Below are positions 12,740 through 24,200 of a stretch of DNA of 64,000 nucleotides, piece by piece. Every line of letters begins with the position of its first letter. The stretch's first letter is position 1. Below the pieces are notes generated by a model. It did not search any database and was not told the origin of the DNA. It worked only from the letters and a program-made list of their open reading frames with translations. The stretch comes from Lethocerus indicus. Lineage: Eukaryota > Arthropoda > Insecta > Hemiptera > Belostomatidae. Position numbers and translations under genes: made by a program. Location: assembly GCA_019843655.1 (NCBI GenBank), contig JACDQD010000003.1:433346-497345 (forward strand). Direction: 5' to 3'.

Positions 12740-13370
12740 TTTAATTTCAGTGGGGTAAATTATGTACGACGATATTATTGTCAACGGAGACGGCCCTTGC
12801 AAGGGCCCAATCACAAAGGAATGAGGCGCTCGTACTGCTTTGTGACAAGAACAATATTCCATAAATGTTGATCCAAAAAAAATTTCGAAACCACCGATTA
12901 TGATTAATTAAAATGCGAGATACAAACGACCCGTGTACAACTTTCAATGTTTAATGCCGATTATATACAACGTCATAAGGTCAATGACGAATCTGAAATA
13001 GCTCTGGGGAGTGGAAAAACTGAAGGTCTGATAAATATAATTGTTATTTGGCTATATAATGGCAATATAATGGGGGTGGCCCTTGCAAGGGACCAATCGC
13101 AAAAAAAGGGAGGCGGTGCCTGGGCCGGGCTAATAATACTGCGATTAAATAAATGTTAATCCAAAAAATTTGGAAATCACCGATTATGGTTAATCCAACG
13201 TCCCGGTTACAACTTTCAATTTTTAATTACAGCAGCGTCGATTATGTATGACGTCATAAGGTCAATGACGAATCTGAAATAGCTCTGGGGAGTGGAAAAA
13301 CTGAAGTTTGGTTAAATATAATTGTTATTCGGGTATATATTGGGAATGTGGGGGCGGCCCTTGCAAGGGC
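12740..13370 (+). repeat. Direct repeat of about 280 bp with a 12-bp palindrome
   Basis: At least two full copies and one partial copy. The segment cgtcataaggtcaatgacga with gaaatagctctggggagtgg recurs at about 12970 and 13250, and ccaccgattatg or tcaccgattatg precedes both. The perfect palindrome CCCTTGCAAGGG occurs at 12794, 13080 and 13358, spaced 286 and 278 bases apart. Confidence 0.85.
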
Positions 13371-14516
13371 CCCCCAGTGAAAGGGTGGTTGGGGAGCGGC
13401 CTGGGCCTGGCTCTATCGATTGTCTCCCACCCACCCACCCGCCCACCCCTCACCCGCCCGCCCACCACCTGCGGCACCACACCCCCCTGCTCGGGGTTAT
13501 ACCGGCGCCCCGGATTATATCACGGCCAGCCAGGATATCCTCCGGTAAGCCCGCCTCCGTCCACTCGACCCGACAGCGAGACGAGAACAGCGCCAACAAA
13601 ACATCAATTCCAACTTTTACACACTTTTTTCCTCCCGGCTTCCACTTACCCGCCGACAGAGAAATAACAAGACGCGTCGGATAGACGGAAAAAAGAAAAC
13701 CAGAATGAAAAATACGGCATTAATCTAAAAACTCCTAACCCACTAGGAGGTTTACGGGAAAATTACAAAAACCGTTTTTTTTTTATTCACTATTTTACTA
13801 TAATATTATTGTTCTTTTTTCCCCTATTATCTTTTACACATTAAACAGATCAACGCGGCCACAGTTTCGGACGTCTGTAAGGAACGTTCGGGATGTCGGA
13901 AGCGAGTTGGCTTTGGACCAGTGGATTAGGTCCGGGACACTAAACGGTACAGGGCGAGGTCATAGGACACAGCAGCTGCATCCGTCTTAATTGTCCTTAA
14001 TATTTTTTCGACATCAACTTTCGATTTTGTCTACATTTGTGTCGGTTTGGCCGAACTTATTCGGGGGAATTTTATTTTCAAAAATTTAACAATATTTCGA
14101 ACCTCTCCATGTAATATATACCCGTCACAAATTGACACGTCGGATACACTAGGTAGTGTCAACTCCGACTTAACACACTTTTTATGATGGCGGCGGTGGA
14201 TCAAAATCAAATTCTAATAACTTCAAATTAAAAGTAGCCGAATAATTTCAGCAATATAAAAGAATTTTATATAAAATAGAGACATCTTATTGGACGTTTG
14301 TACACTCGAGTATATAAATGAATAATTCCGTTCAGTTGTTCGGAGCCGGGTTCTCTATCAAAATTCCGAGGAAAGTCGGGAAAATATGCGACAAGCTATT
14401 TATAGGACACAGATTTTATCATACCGTCGTCACCGGCATATTTCATCCGGACGGATCCCTCCCAAGAGACGATTGGTGTGTATATGTTAAATAAAATAAC
14501 AAAACAGTAAAATAAA

Positions 14517-14766
14517 TACCGTAGATTTATTGTGTTTCTGTCTCCTCTCTCGCCGGTTCGGTCTTCTGCCAGACCGGTTTCGGCCGCTCGCCGTCTTCAC
14601 TAGCGCTGTGTCAGTCACTGTCGGCACTTTGGATGTTTTTCGGGCATCCTCACTCCACTGTCAATACTAACACAGCGCTACTGAAGATGGGGCGAGCGGC
14701 CGAAACCGGTCTGGCAAAAGAGCGAACCGGCGAGATAGGAGACAGAAACACAACAAATCTACGGTA
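14517..14766. mobile_element. Palindromic CCGTAG element, copy 2
   Basis: Best-preserved copy. It begins taccgtagatttattgtg and ends caaatctacggta. The arms pair through gccagaccggtttcggccgc and gcggccgaaaccggtctggc. The centre holds ctagcgctgtgtcagtcac, and its partner is in the right arm (acacagcgctactgaag). Non-coding. Confidence 0.88.
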
Positions 14767-15103
14767 TTCCAACCCCTCGTATTGTCGTATTTGATGAGTC
14801 GTTAAGGTTCAATTTAAGTTCAAGCTTTCAAGGGACAAATATCGGCCACTGTGACTCAGCCGATTCGGCTCCGAGTGTTTTCCTGGAATACTGGAGTGTC
14901 GGATGGAAGCAATTTCCTGTGCGAGAGCCGGCGCTATCAGTTCCACTATCACCACCACCACACACTCGAGAGAAACACAATACGAACATACGAGACTCGA
15001 AAGTACAGAGAAACGAAACCGCGTTACAAATTTCACGCTAGAATCCTCGACAACAGGCCGTAATTATCACACTGAACGAACAAATTATTAATTTACCGCC
15101 TTA

Positions 15104-15283
15104 GGTTTGTGTTATCTCTGTCTTTTGCTAGACCGGTTTCGGCTGCTCGCCACCCGACCACCGAGTGCCAAGGTGCCGACAGTGACTAACACAGCGCTAC
15201 TGAAGATGGCGAACGGCCGAAACCGGTCTAGCAAAAGACCAAACCGGCGAGATAGGAGACGGAAACGCAACAAATCTACGGTA
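15104..15283. mobile_element. Palindromic CCGTAG element, copy 3
   Basis: A shorter 180-base copy. The left arm is damaged (taccgccttaggtttgtg) and part of the centre is lost. The right arm is intact: aacacagcgctactgaag, cggccgaaaccggtctagc, caaatctacggta. It lies only about 340 bases from copy 2. Confidence 0.82.
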
Positions 15284-16256
15284 TTCCAACCCCTCGCAGA
15301 CCACAAAACAGGTACGTTAAACCAATTTCCTCCCTTATTTTGAAACCTGAATCGTGCTGCGGGTCTAAATTCTATCGTCCTCCATCAAATTGTTAACGCC
15401 CCACCCTATGCTCAATAAGAAAGGTTCCTGTTCTTTCACGAATCCTAACGTTCGAAACTATCCCATTACTCGATTCGACGGTTGGAATTAATCGGTCACT
15501 AATTTTTTTAAATTGTAGCCTCGACTATGAGAAATTTCAAAAAAGAAACTTTCCGTCTGAGAAGGTGAAACAGGACGTGAAAGGAAAACGGACAATAAGA
15601 CCTGTCTCATAACAGGAAATTATCGGAATAATTCGCTGGAAATTGAACGCCTACCCCCTGTTAATCGGGGTCTGTCAACTGGAACTGGAGGTCCCCCTCC
15701 TCCCGACCGCATGCAACAGGATTAAACATTGGGGGCGGGGGGGTGGAGCATTGATATTTGCGTGCATGAGAGGAGCAGTCGGGGAGAAAATAACACAGCT
15801 CGCCCTCCCAACTAACCCTTCATTGCAATTAGGCTAAAATTCACAACACACTGAACGGTGGAGCGTTTAATAATTGTGCCCTACGATAATTTCGACAGCT
15901 ACGACCGATAGGCGATAAAATGGTCATTTTCCGAGGGAAATCTATGTCATATTCCTTTCATTAACTACTTTGAACTCTAATTGGGTTATCGGGCACGACG
16001 TCAGTTGGGGATTCGGGAAGTTCATCTACTCTTCGGTCGGACCCCGAGCACGTGGTGGAAACGGTCCACCAAGAGAAGAGAGAAAATCCAGTAAGTCGAA
16101 GAGACAAATCTTATTACAAATAATAAAAAAATTTTAGCATCGAGTAATTAATTAAAGTCCAGAACAGAAGGGGCTGAGTGGTATAAAGTTATACCGTAAA
16201 GAGTGAATGGACTTGCGAGAAAAGGAGGACACGAGGTTCTCATCAAGGGACTAGTT

Positions 16257-16296
16257 ATGATGTCACGGTATGTGACGTCACTAGTACGTGACGTCA
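16257..16296 (+). promoter_or_regulatory. Three CRE-like sites at exact 16-bp spacing
   Basis: TGATGTCA at 16257, TGACGTCA at 16273 and TGACGTCA at 16289. The last two are perfect CREB/ATF palindromes. A (TC)n tract follows at once. No gene start is seen nearby, so function is unproven; it may be only a short tandem repeat. Confidence 0.5.
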
Positions 16297-16298
<2 letters not shown>

Positions 16299-16345
<47 letters not shown>

Positions 16346-16351
16346 AGAGAG
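16299..16351 (+). repeat. (TC)n tract ending in a GA hairpin arm
   Basis: About twenty CT units run directly into gagagagag, so the end can fold back on the tract. Confidence 0.88.
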
Positions 16352-19300
16352 GTCACATTGAGAGGTTGACATTGGTCAATAGAAGTCAAACACGACTTAC
16401 CATTTTATATCTATATATATATAAATCAAGATATTATGCAGATATATACACCGCTTTGAAGTGTGTACAACAACACTGTTAATATTTAAGTTTGGGTCAA
16501 ATTCATTTATCAATTAAACGACTGCCTATTTTGAAAGACAGAAATTATGTTCTAGCAATTATAATTGAGCACCACGACGGTAATAAAAACTGGAATTTTC
16601 AGCGAGCGAACCTGCAGTAAATTTAAAAGGAAAAAATGCTCAAAATTAGGTAAGAGGTAATAAGGCCAATTTCATGTGTTGGTAGGCTGATACACCTGAC
16701 CTCAGCACTATTACCAACAACCACCCCCCTTCCCAAAAAAAACAACATAACCCCGTTGAATAACCCGTAGAGTGTCTTCGTCAAAGCCCTCCCTCCGAGC
16801 TACTGTCAAACCTTTATTGGATTATAAATCGATGAGGACGAAGAAATAATTAGGAAGAGGAGAATATTTACGGTCGAATAACAGTTTCAAATACTGTATA
16901 TTACGTACGGATATGGTAAAATTCCGATCGGTACCTTAGAGGGATTTCACAGCAGGAGTAAAACTTCAAGTGGTGGCACCGAGCCACGTGGAAGATCTCT
17001 AGGCCGGTGGACAACAACTACTTGAAATGGGACTTCGATACATCTTAAAACCCGATGAATGTATGAAAAATCAATGGAAGATCGACCTAACCCGTTGAAT
17101 ATTTCCCTTTGATCTACCACCGAAGACTATCTTGTTAACTTTATAAGTGACTGAATCGCCGATGACGGCATTCTCCTGCGCCGCGTTTAATTCTCAAGCG
17201 CGGATAAAGGTCACACAGGTATAGTAAATCGAACGTAGCCCAAGTCCCCCAACATCCGCGACAGCTTTGAACCACAGTGCGGCATGAAATTCGTGGAAAA
17301 TAATGAAAATCGAATTAAAAAAATTGGTACCCCGCGAACTGAAATTCCATCCGCGGAATTCTCGGTCCGTTATGAAATTTAAAAATGATCCGCGTATCCC
17401 GAGAACAGGATTGTAATTCACGAGATAAGATAAACACGAGCTCGGGGCGAAATTCATTTATCAATCCGTAAATTTGAACTGTTTGTCCGCAAATTTTTAG
17501 ACCAATCGATCGTTCGATCCAATTGTAGACCTGTAATGTTTGGAATGCCGCTTTAAACAGCATTTCGTGAAAATACACTTAGGCTGTCTGTAAATTTGAA
17601 ATATATATATAAGTATTGGGCTTAGGAATAAAAGTTACAATTTTTGAAAGCTTCCTCTGTGCCGCATCGTAGTCCGAGGTGACGTCGACAAACCGGTCTG
17701 TCGACTTTGTAAGTGATCGGCCCTTCTGTGTAACCCCGAAAAGGATCAGAATGTCCTACCTATCGCGGGGACTTTAGGGCCAACTTTAGAGGCCAAACTG
17801 CCAAATATTCATCCCTCTATGGGACATTTTAAAGAGCCACCGTTTCGCTACCGTCGGAAAACATTTGTTCGCACGCCCTACGTCGAACACAAATTAGTAC
17901 ATTGTCCGTCGAACATTTTATATATTAGCCGTCACGATGAACAAGCATAGGTAAAAATAAAATGAGATTACGCCTGAATATTTTCTAAATTTAATTTCAA
18001 GAGTCACACGAATATTCTCTCAAAGGGCTTTGCCGACAACACCGCTATCCCTTTACGACTACACGCCCTTCCTCCTGAACTAATTTCACTTTATTTTTAT
18101 TATCATCTTTTATTTCATCGTCCAATCTCGAAACCGGAGTTCTTCCAAGAGAGAAATTTCAAGTTAGAGGATACTCCATCGATATTGTAAAAAATTTTAT
18201 TCGATATCGCCCAGAAGCGTTTAATTAAAAACGCTACTACCTTCCGTCGTAAAATGGAGTTTTTATTTAGGGGCGGAAAACGATTAAGCCGAGGATGATC
18301 TTTGAGCCGGCGGATAATCCGTTTTTCGAGGCTTTTAACGGGATAAATAGGGCGCGGTAACGGGGGGGAGGGGAAAGAAGAAAATCCGGGGGTCGGGAAC
18401 AGGAGGGAAGAAGTGCGCTGAGAACGGGCTGAGACACACAAGTAGTATAAGTGGATTGCCTTTTACACTTGGCGGCGGAGAAAGAGGCGCGAGCTCTCGG
18501 CCCGGCTACAAGTCGGTGGAAAAAAGAAAAACAAGAACCACCGGGGGGGGGGCGAGAGGGGAGGTGAGGGGGCGCAAGGGTAAAGTTTTTCCTGGAATAT
18601 ATTTTCCGATAATGCGACTAGCGATAGGCGCTTCGATCGGGTCGCCCGGCGCACAACCCGGCCACGCCCAGGAAAATCACGATGTAAATTTGTGCGTGAA
18701 AAACAACCGGCCTTGCGCTACCACTTCGAGCCGCTTTCCCTCCCATCGACCGAACGGACTATTCGACGTAATACTCTGCCCTATATCCAAGTACTGTAGC
18801 TATGAGAGGTCCCAGGACCGAGAGCCTCGAGTGTACCATCGATAGAAGCGCATCTAATACAAATAAAGAAAAATTGTAGTCGTACAAAAAAACTGTACTA
18901 AACAACAATTATGTTATCTACAGATTTGCGGAGTCCGAACATTTGTCCGCGTTGGAAATCCGGACGGAGCCAGGGGCGGGGTGGGGGTGGGGAGAAAATG
19001 GCCAACCCCAGTCGATACTGGGAGGCGGGAAAATCCCTGATTCAGCCGGAGAGAATACCACGCGAAGTGTTTTCACTTAAATTTACACGCGAAACCCGAA
19101 TCGCCGAAGAAAATCAGATGAAGCCATGTTGGGTTTAGCCCTTTCAGGCGGTTCAGGGGTGACAGTTTAGGCCCGCCGATGAAAACCTATCCCTATATTA
19201 GTCGGAGCGAAATTCGCGAGGGGTTGACGTAAATATCGTCAACTATAAACCGGTAGTTATTTATTTGTGGCACGCTACACTGACGCCGACTCCATATCCG

Positions 19301-19604
19301 GTAGCGACGTTACTGAGTCACGTGACAGGGCGCCTTTAAAAAGTTCCCCCCCCCCCGTGTATAAAAAAAAATACAAGTCAAAGTCTCATAATCGCGAAGT
19401 TTGTATTATCGCGACAAGCGAATACTAGTAATAAACCCACGACTTTCGGGTTGAGTAATATTTTCCCTTCTTCTTTTATGACAGAGCTTTATCGAATCAA
19501 AGGATAGTTCGAACTGAAGGATTCAATATAACTGGTTGACGTAAATTCACGAACGAACGGGACTTTCGAATAGTGACGGTAAGAAACAGTAAAGGCAGTA
19601 AATT

Positions 19605-19886
19605 TGCCGTAGGTTTGTGGTGTGTTTCTCTCTCCTCTCGCCGGTTCGGCCTTTTGCTAGACCGGTTTCGGCCGCTCGCCGTCTTCTTCAGTAGCGGTGT
19701 TAGGCACTCGCGGGACGTTTTTCGGGCATCCTCACTGTCACTTGTAGAGCGAGGATGCCAGAAAAACATCCAAAGTGCCGACAGTAACTAACACTGAAAC
19801 TACTGAAGATGGCGAGCGGCCGAAACCGGTCTAGCAGGCGACCAAACCGGCGAGAGGAGACAGAAACACCACAAAACCCTACGGTA
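19605..19886. mobile_element. Palindromic CCGTAG element, copy 4
   Basis: It begins tgccgtaggtttgtgg and ends aaccctacggta, with arms containing gctagaccggtttcggccgc and its reverse complement. The centre carries both gggacgtttttcgggcatcc and gaggatgccagaaaaacat, so the whole unit folds back almost completely. Confidence 0.86.
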
Positions 19887-22164
19887 TAACGAATTTTGTA
19901 GGAATTATAGGTTGATTGTACAAGTTCAGGCCGGCAGCTAATTCGTGTCTGTGCCTTCTCCGAATATGCCACAATTTCCATTAATTTTATTACTTTTCTA
20001 CATGATATTTTTGGCGGAACCAATGGAATCCTGGTCCAATTTCTTCAACAACTCGATTGTACAATGACGGCAGTTCGGTTCCTTCTTCGCGGGGAGGAAG
20101 GAACCCCAACGAATTCGGGAATAAATTAAACGGAACCCGGTTATATTATCCGGATAACGGCTGGTCAAAACGGAGTCCATATTCTTATCCGTCGGTGTAC
20201 ACTGTCGGAAGTGGATTATATTATTCGGGGTTCGCCGAAGTCGCGATATACGAAACGTCGGGCGGGGTTAATCGATATCCAGCCGTGCGGACCCCGATCC
20301 ACCGCACCGAGGGACCGCCACCAAACAGATAAACCGGAATTATAATTTCGCCGTTAAGGATATTTTTGAAATACTTCAGAAAAACCGTTAACGATAACAG
20401 AAAAAGTGACTTAGCTGAAAATGGAAAGTGTTCGGTGAACACTCCTCGATCTTTAATCGTAATTTTCACGGCCACAGATCGCAACTATTACCTGCCAACA
20501 ATCGTATTTTAAACCCTAACCGGGCGTACGGAATTGAGTTTTTTCTTCACAAATTAGCGCCATAAATCCCTCCCCCCCCCCTTTCAAAAACTATCCCTCC
20601 TGCCACTGATTACTGGAAATCCCGAGAGGAAATGACCGGGCCATTTTCCTCGCTGTCCAGTAACTGCAGGAATCACATCGTGTATCAAATCATTGAATAT
20701 AATTTCATAGAAAATTGAACAAAAAAAAGAAACGTTTAATACTATTTCGGAAGGTAGGATACAGACTGGTATACGGGCAGATATTGAAGCGGGACCTAAT
20801 AGCTGGGTGAGTTAGTTCAAAGCAGACACAACCTCCCCATCAAGTATATCGGTTAAGTCCCAAATTAGCCTATAATAGACACCGATGTTTTCAATATAGG
20901 AGAAAATTGCTTTCCCGATAGCAAAAGCACAATTACTCCGAATTCTAATTCTGTAATAAAGTGAATTACGGGCTTCTATTTGGTACGATTTACGGGGATT
21001 TTAAAAGCAAGTGATTGTGCACAGATTTGTCACCGCCCGGTTTCCCGGTAGGCCGGTTTGTATCCAGACCGGAATTGGATATGACATAACGCGAGGCTGA
21101 AACGATTCCGCATAAAAACCAATTTACATTGCGGGATGACTCGTGTCGGTTGGGGGTCCGGTTTTTTTATCATCGGACGAATTTTTTTTATCTCTCACAT
21201 CTTGTCAGTAACACCCAGACACGTTATTCAATCGTTACAATCTACTATAGTTAGTAATCGTGAATTTGCAATTTCCCTATTAAAAAATCCTTCCGTTCCC
21301 CACCGTCCGGTGGGACCTGGAGGACCGATAAAATGAAAATAAATAAAAAACCAAGACGGGTTCTCTCCTAGTTATTATTATTAATATTCAATTTCGGGCC
21401 TGCAGAAACGAACTCGGTTTTTCGGCCCGACCAATTATTCGGCTGCACCTTTGTTCTCTTTTTCATCGCCCGTTTCATCCCCTCCCGTAGTTTTCGTTAA
21501 TTCGCCCTAATAGCTTCTTTGTCGTGGGGAGGGGGCGGAAAAAAGCCGTTGGGCCCCTTTTGCGGCCAATTGTTCTCCCTATAATGTGTAAACTCGACCA
21601 CTCTTTTGTCCGTTCCTCTAGAACCCTAATGAAAAAAAACTAAGCGCGCCAAATTTCCTCGCCCTCTCCTCTTCCGACCAAAACCCTACACCAACAGCAG
21701 AAGAAAGAATATCAAAATACCCTTTAATTGGATCCCGATAGACCGTATAAAATTAAATACAGCCCACTCACTCTCCCTCCTCTTCTGCAGTGTTTTCTCT
21801 ATTATTATTTCCGGTAAATAGGTTTCTTCCTCCTATTGCTGGCGATTTAACTGAAATATCGTTACACGTATTGAGCCAGCGTTTATATCTCGAAATAATT
21901 TATTTGCCATAATTAGAAATCCTTAAAGACGAGGCATTAAATTTTATCGTGACGCAACCCCAAGAGACAGGCAGCTACTGAGGGTGGCGAGCGGACGAAA
22001 CAGGTATTAGAGACTATTCCGTATCCGTTTTCTTCTTACCGGTTATTCTACCCGTTATCAGTTGAACGAATGAACGGAGCCCGCATTAAAAAACTTATCA
22101 GAAAAAATATCCGAATGTGAAAACCCTGAAATCTACTAGATACGTTTATATATACACGACTTTC

Positions 22165-22405
22165 GATAGGACTATTTCAGACTGTTACTAAAACGGACAT
22201 GGAAATTGGCCTTAGCCGAAAAACTAACGGCCGTATTGAAAATCGGATATCGCTCCCATCCAGAGATTACGATCGAAAGTCCTTCGAACCGTCCTCGATG
22301 CTCAAAACGAGAGGTACGCACCACGTCGTTCTTCGCCACGACCTCGAGACATACCCGAAAAGTTGATGAACTAATAAAGAATGACGGTTCACTCATTCAC
22401 TCGGC
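22165..22405 (+). pseudogene. Jockey-type LINE fragment
   Basis: Decayed RT tail on the plus strand: the LAEKLTAVLK region, the RSHPEITIESPSNRP region, and the VDELIKNDGSLIHS segment that recurs at 40.0 kb. Deletions and frameshifts throughout. Confidence 0.6.
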
Positions 22406-24063
22406 GAATACCCTCTCTTCTGTCATCGTTAAAATCACTTCTATATGAACGTAAATCTGTGAGTCATTAATTGACTCGCTCAGTAACTCACTGTCGGCAA
22501 ATAACTGAGAATTATCAATATATACTTGTAATGAGGGAGCATATTAAAAAATGTACAAAGGCATATATGTATATATCAAGACAACCTCTGCCGGTCTAAC
22601 GAAAGACGGATACTGGGATATTTTAAGGCCGACAACCCAATATGGACGGAGTGATGTCACCAGGTTATTAGTGTGGCAACAGCGCGGCAAAAGCCTCTGT
22701 ATACAGAGAACAGGATCCGAGCCCTAGAGGAGAGTAGGCAAGGCCGCCGGAGAGTGGCAACGGGAAAAGTAACACGAGGTGTTACTGCCGCCGCCGGTGA
22801 CGTAACATCCTTTGCATAACATACCGAACGTCAGCCACTTCGCCCGGGCGCCGACTTCGGACCCCCGAACACTTTACCAATAAATACACTTCGCCACCTT
22901 AAAGACTGTAAACTTGAAGTAGCGCGTCGCGCCAGTAAATGTTCTAATACGGACCTCAATAGTCACCCGAGCGGAACAGATTCTGAAGTTGCTTGTGAAC
23001 ATCATCCAACAAATATGGCGACATTTTCTCAGGTTTGACTTCGCGTCCCGACTGTAATACTATACGGTATTTCGGCGAAATAACAATTTTCCAATCGGCC
23101 GGTCAGACGGATGGTTGCAGCACATCGCCTGCAAAAAGCCTTCGCCCGTCATGTTGTTGGCACAACAGCTCTCTGCGTGTAGCAACCTCTCTAGAACTGT
23201 TGCCCGCAACAAAACCCCGAGACAATTGCGAACGGAGAAACAATATAAAAACACTTTCAAAGCGGTAAGTCTTACAGCCAACTATTTGGCGACCGATCGG
23301 ATACTTTTCGGATATTTTTTTTTTAGTTAAAATTTTGTCGAGTGAGTGTAAGTTGTCGCGTTTTCATGTTGTAGGGCGTACAACAGTAGTATATTTTGAC
23401 TTCGTACTCGGGCCTATATATAAATGTAGAACTGCCCCCGCGACGGTATCGATTCGTACATCGCCTACAAGGCGGCTTTTTCTCCTTTTCATTTATTATA
23501 CAATCAAACCTTTATCGTCACAAGCACAATTGTTGAATGTTATTTCGTATTTCTTGATAAAGAAGCCACTCACGTTACGCCACTTTTAGTCCACCAGTGA
23601 CTGAAGAGTGGTAATGTATTCGCGGAACATAAATTTTTTCTTTTTCATTTCCACTTTTCAATTATTTGCCTCGTGTTCCCATCTCACCTCATTCGTGGGC
23701 CGCCAATTATCGCCGACCATCTCTTAAATTCAATTAACTCAGCTTCGTTTTCCCGTAACCGGGATCCCGGAACGAAATTAAATAGACCGGTACAAAGAGA
23801 CCTTGTTCAGTCTCAAACTTCTGAATTAGTACTAAAAAGCGGGACTAATATAAAACTCCTAATTGAAACTGAAACAAGATTTATGTTGGAAAGTGGGCTC
23901 TTTACAAGATATTAGCGCGGAGATTGCATTTGGGAACGTTTTTCCCAATAATAAGACTCCAGAGTTTTTACTGTAAGGTCACAATAAGGATGTGTACAAT
24001 TTAACATACGTTTTCAGATTAGATTGTTAATTTCACTTTCATAAATTTTGAACCGAAAATTCG

Positions 24064-24200
24064 GTAAATCGAATTCTAGAGTTTTAAGGTACAACCGGTT
24101 TGTTCAGGTGTCGGGTTCCGGTTGCTCGCGTTATTCAGTAGCTTTCCGTTGGCCGAAACCGGTCTACCTGAAGACGGAAAATGAACAAGAACATTCGGTA
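24064..24200. mobile_element. Decayed palindromic CCGTAG-family copy
   Basis: Recognisable by gccgaaaccggtctac, a reduced left arm (gtacaaccggtttgttcagg) and the ending cattcggta. Ends and arms are strongly diverged, so this is an old copy or a related subfamily. Confidence 0.5.

Larger units (their letters stand above)
9420..12740. other. No gene recognised
   Basis: Contains G/C homopolymers (9670-9730), GA/CT-rich stretches (9815-9920) and (AT)n tracts. The segment at about 11625-11650 (tttcacgcgctcattt) recurs near 40675 (gttcacgcgctcattt). Confidence 0.5.
15290..19600. other. No gene recognised apart from listed sites
   Basis: Besides the CRE-like array and TC tract I see no exon-like frame with a recognisable family. 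CG-rich frames at 18456-18845 look like chance. Confidence 0.45.

Noticed and set aside
20057..20484. 91-codon plus and 87-codon minus frames, overlapping
   Set aside because: Both strands are open by composition; no known domain and no support for either.
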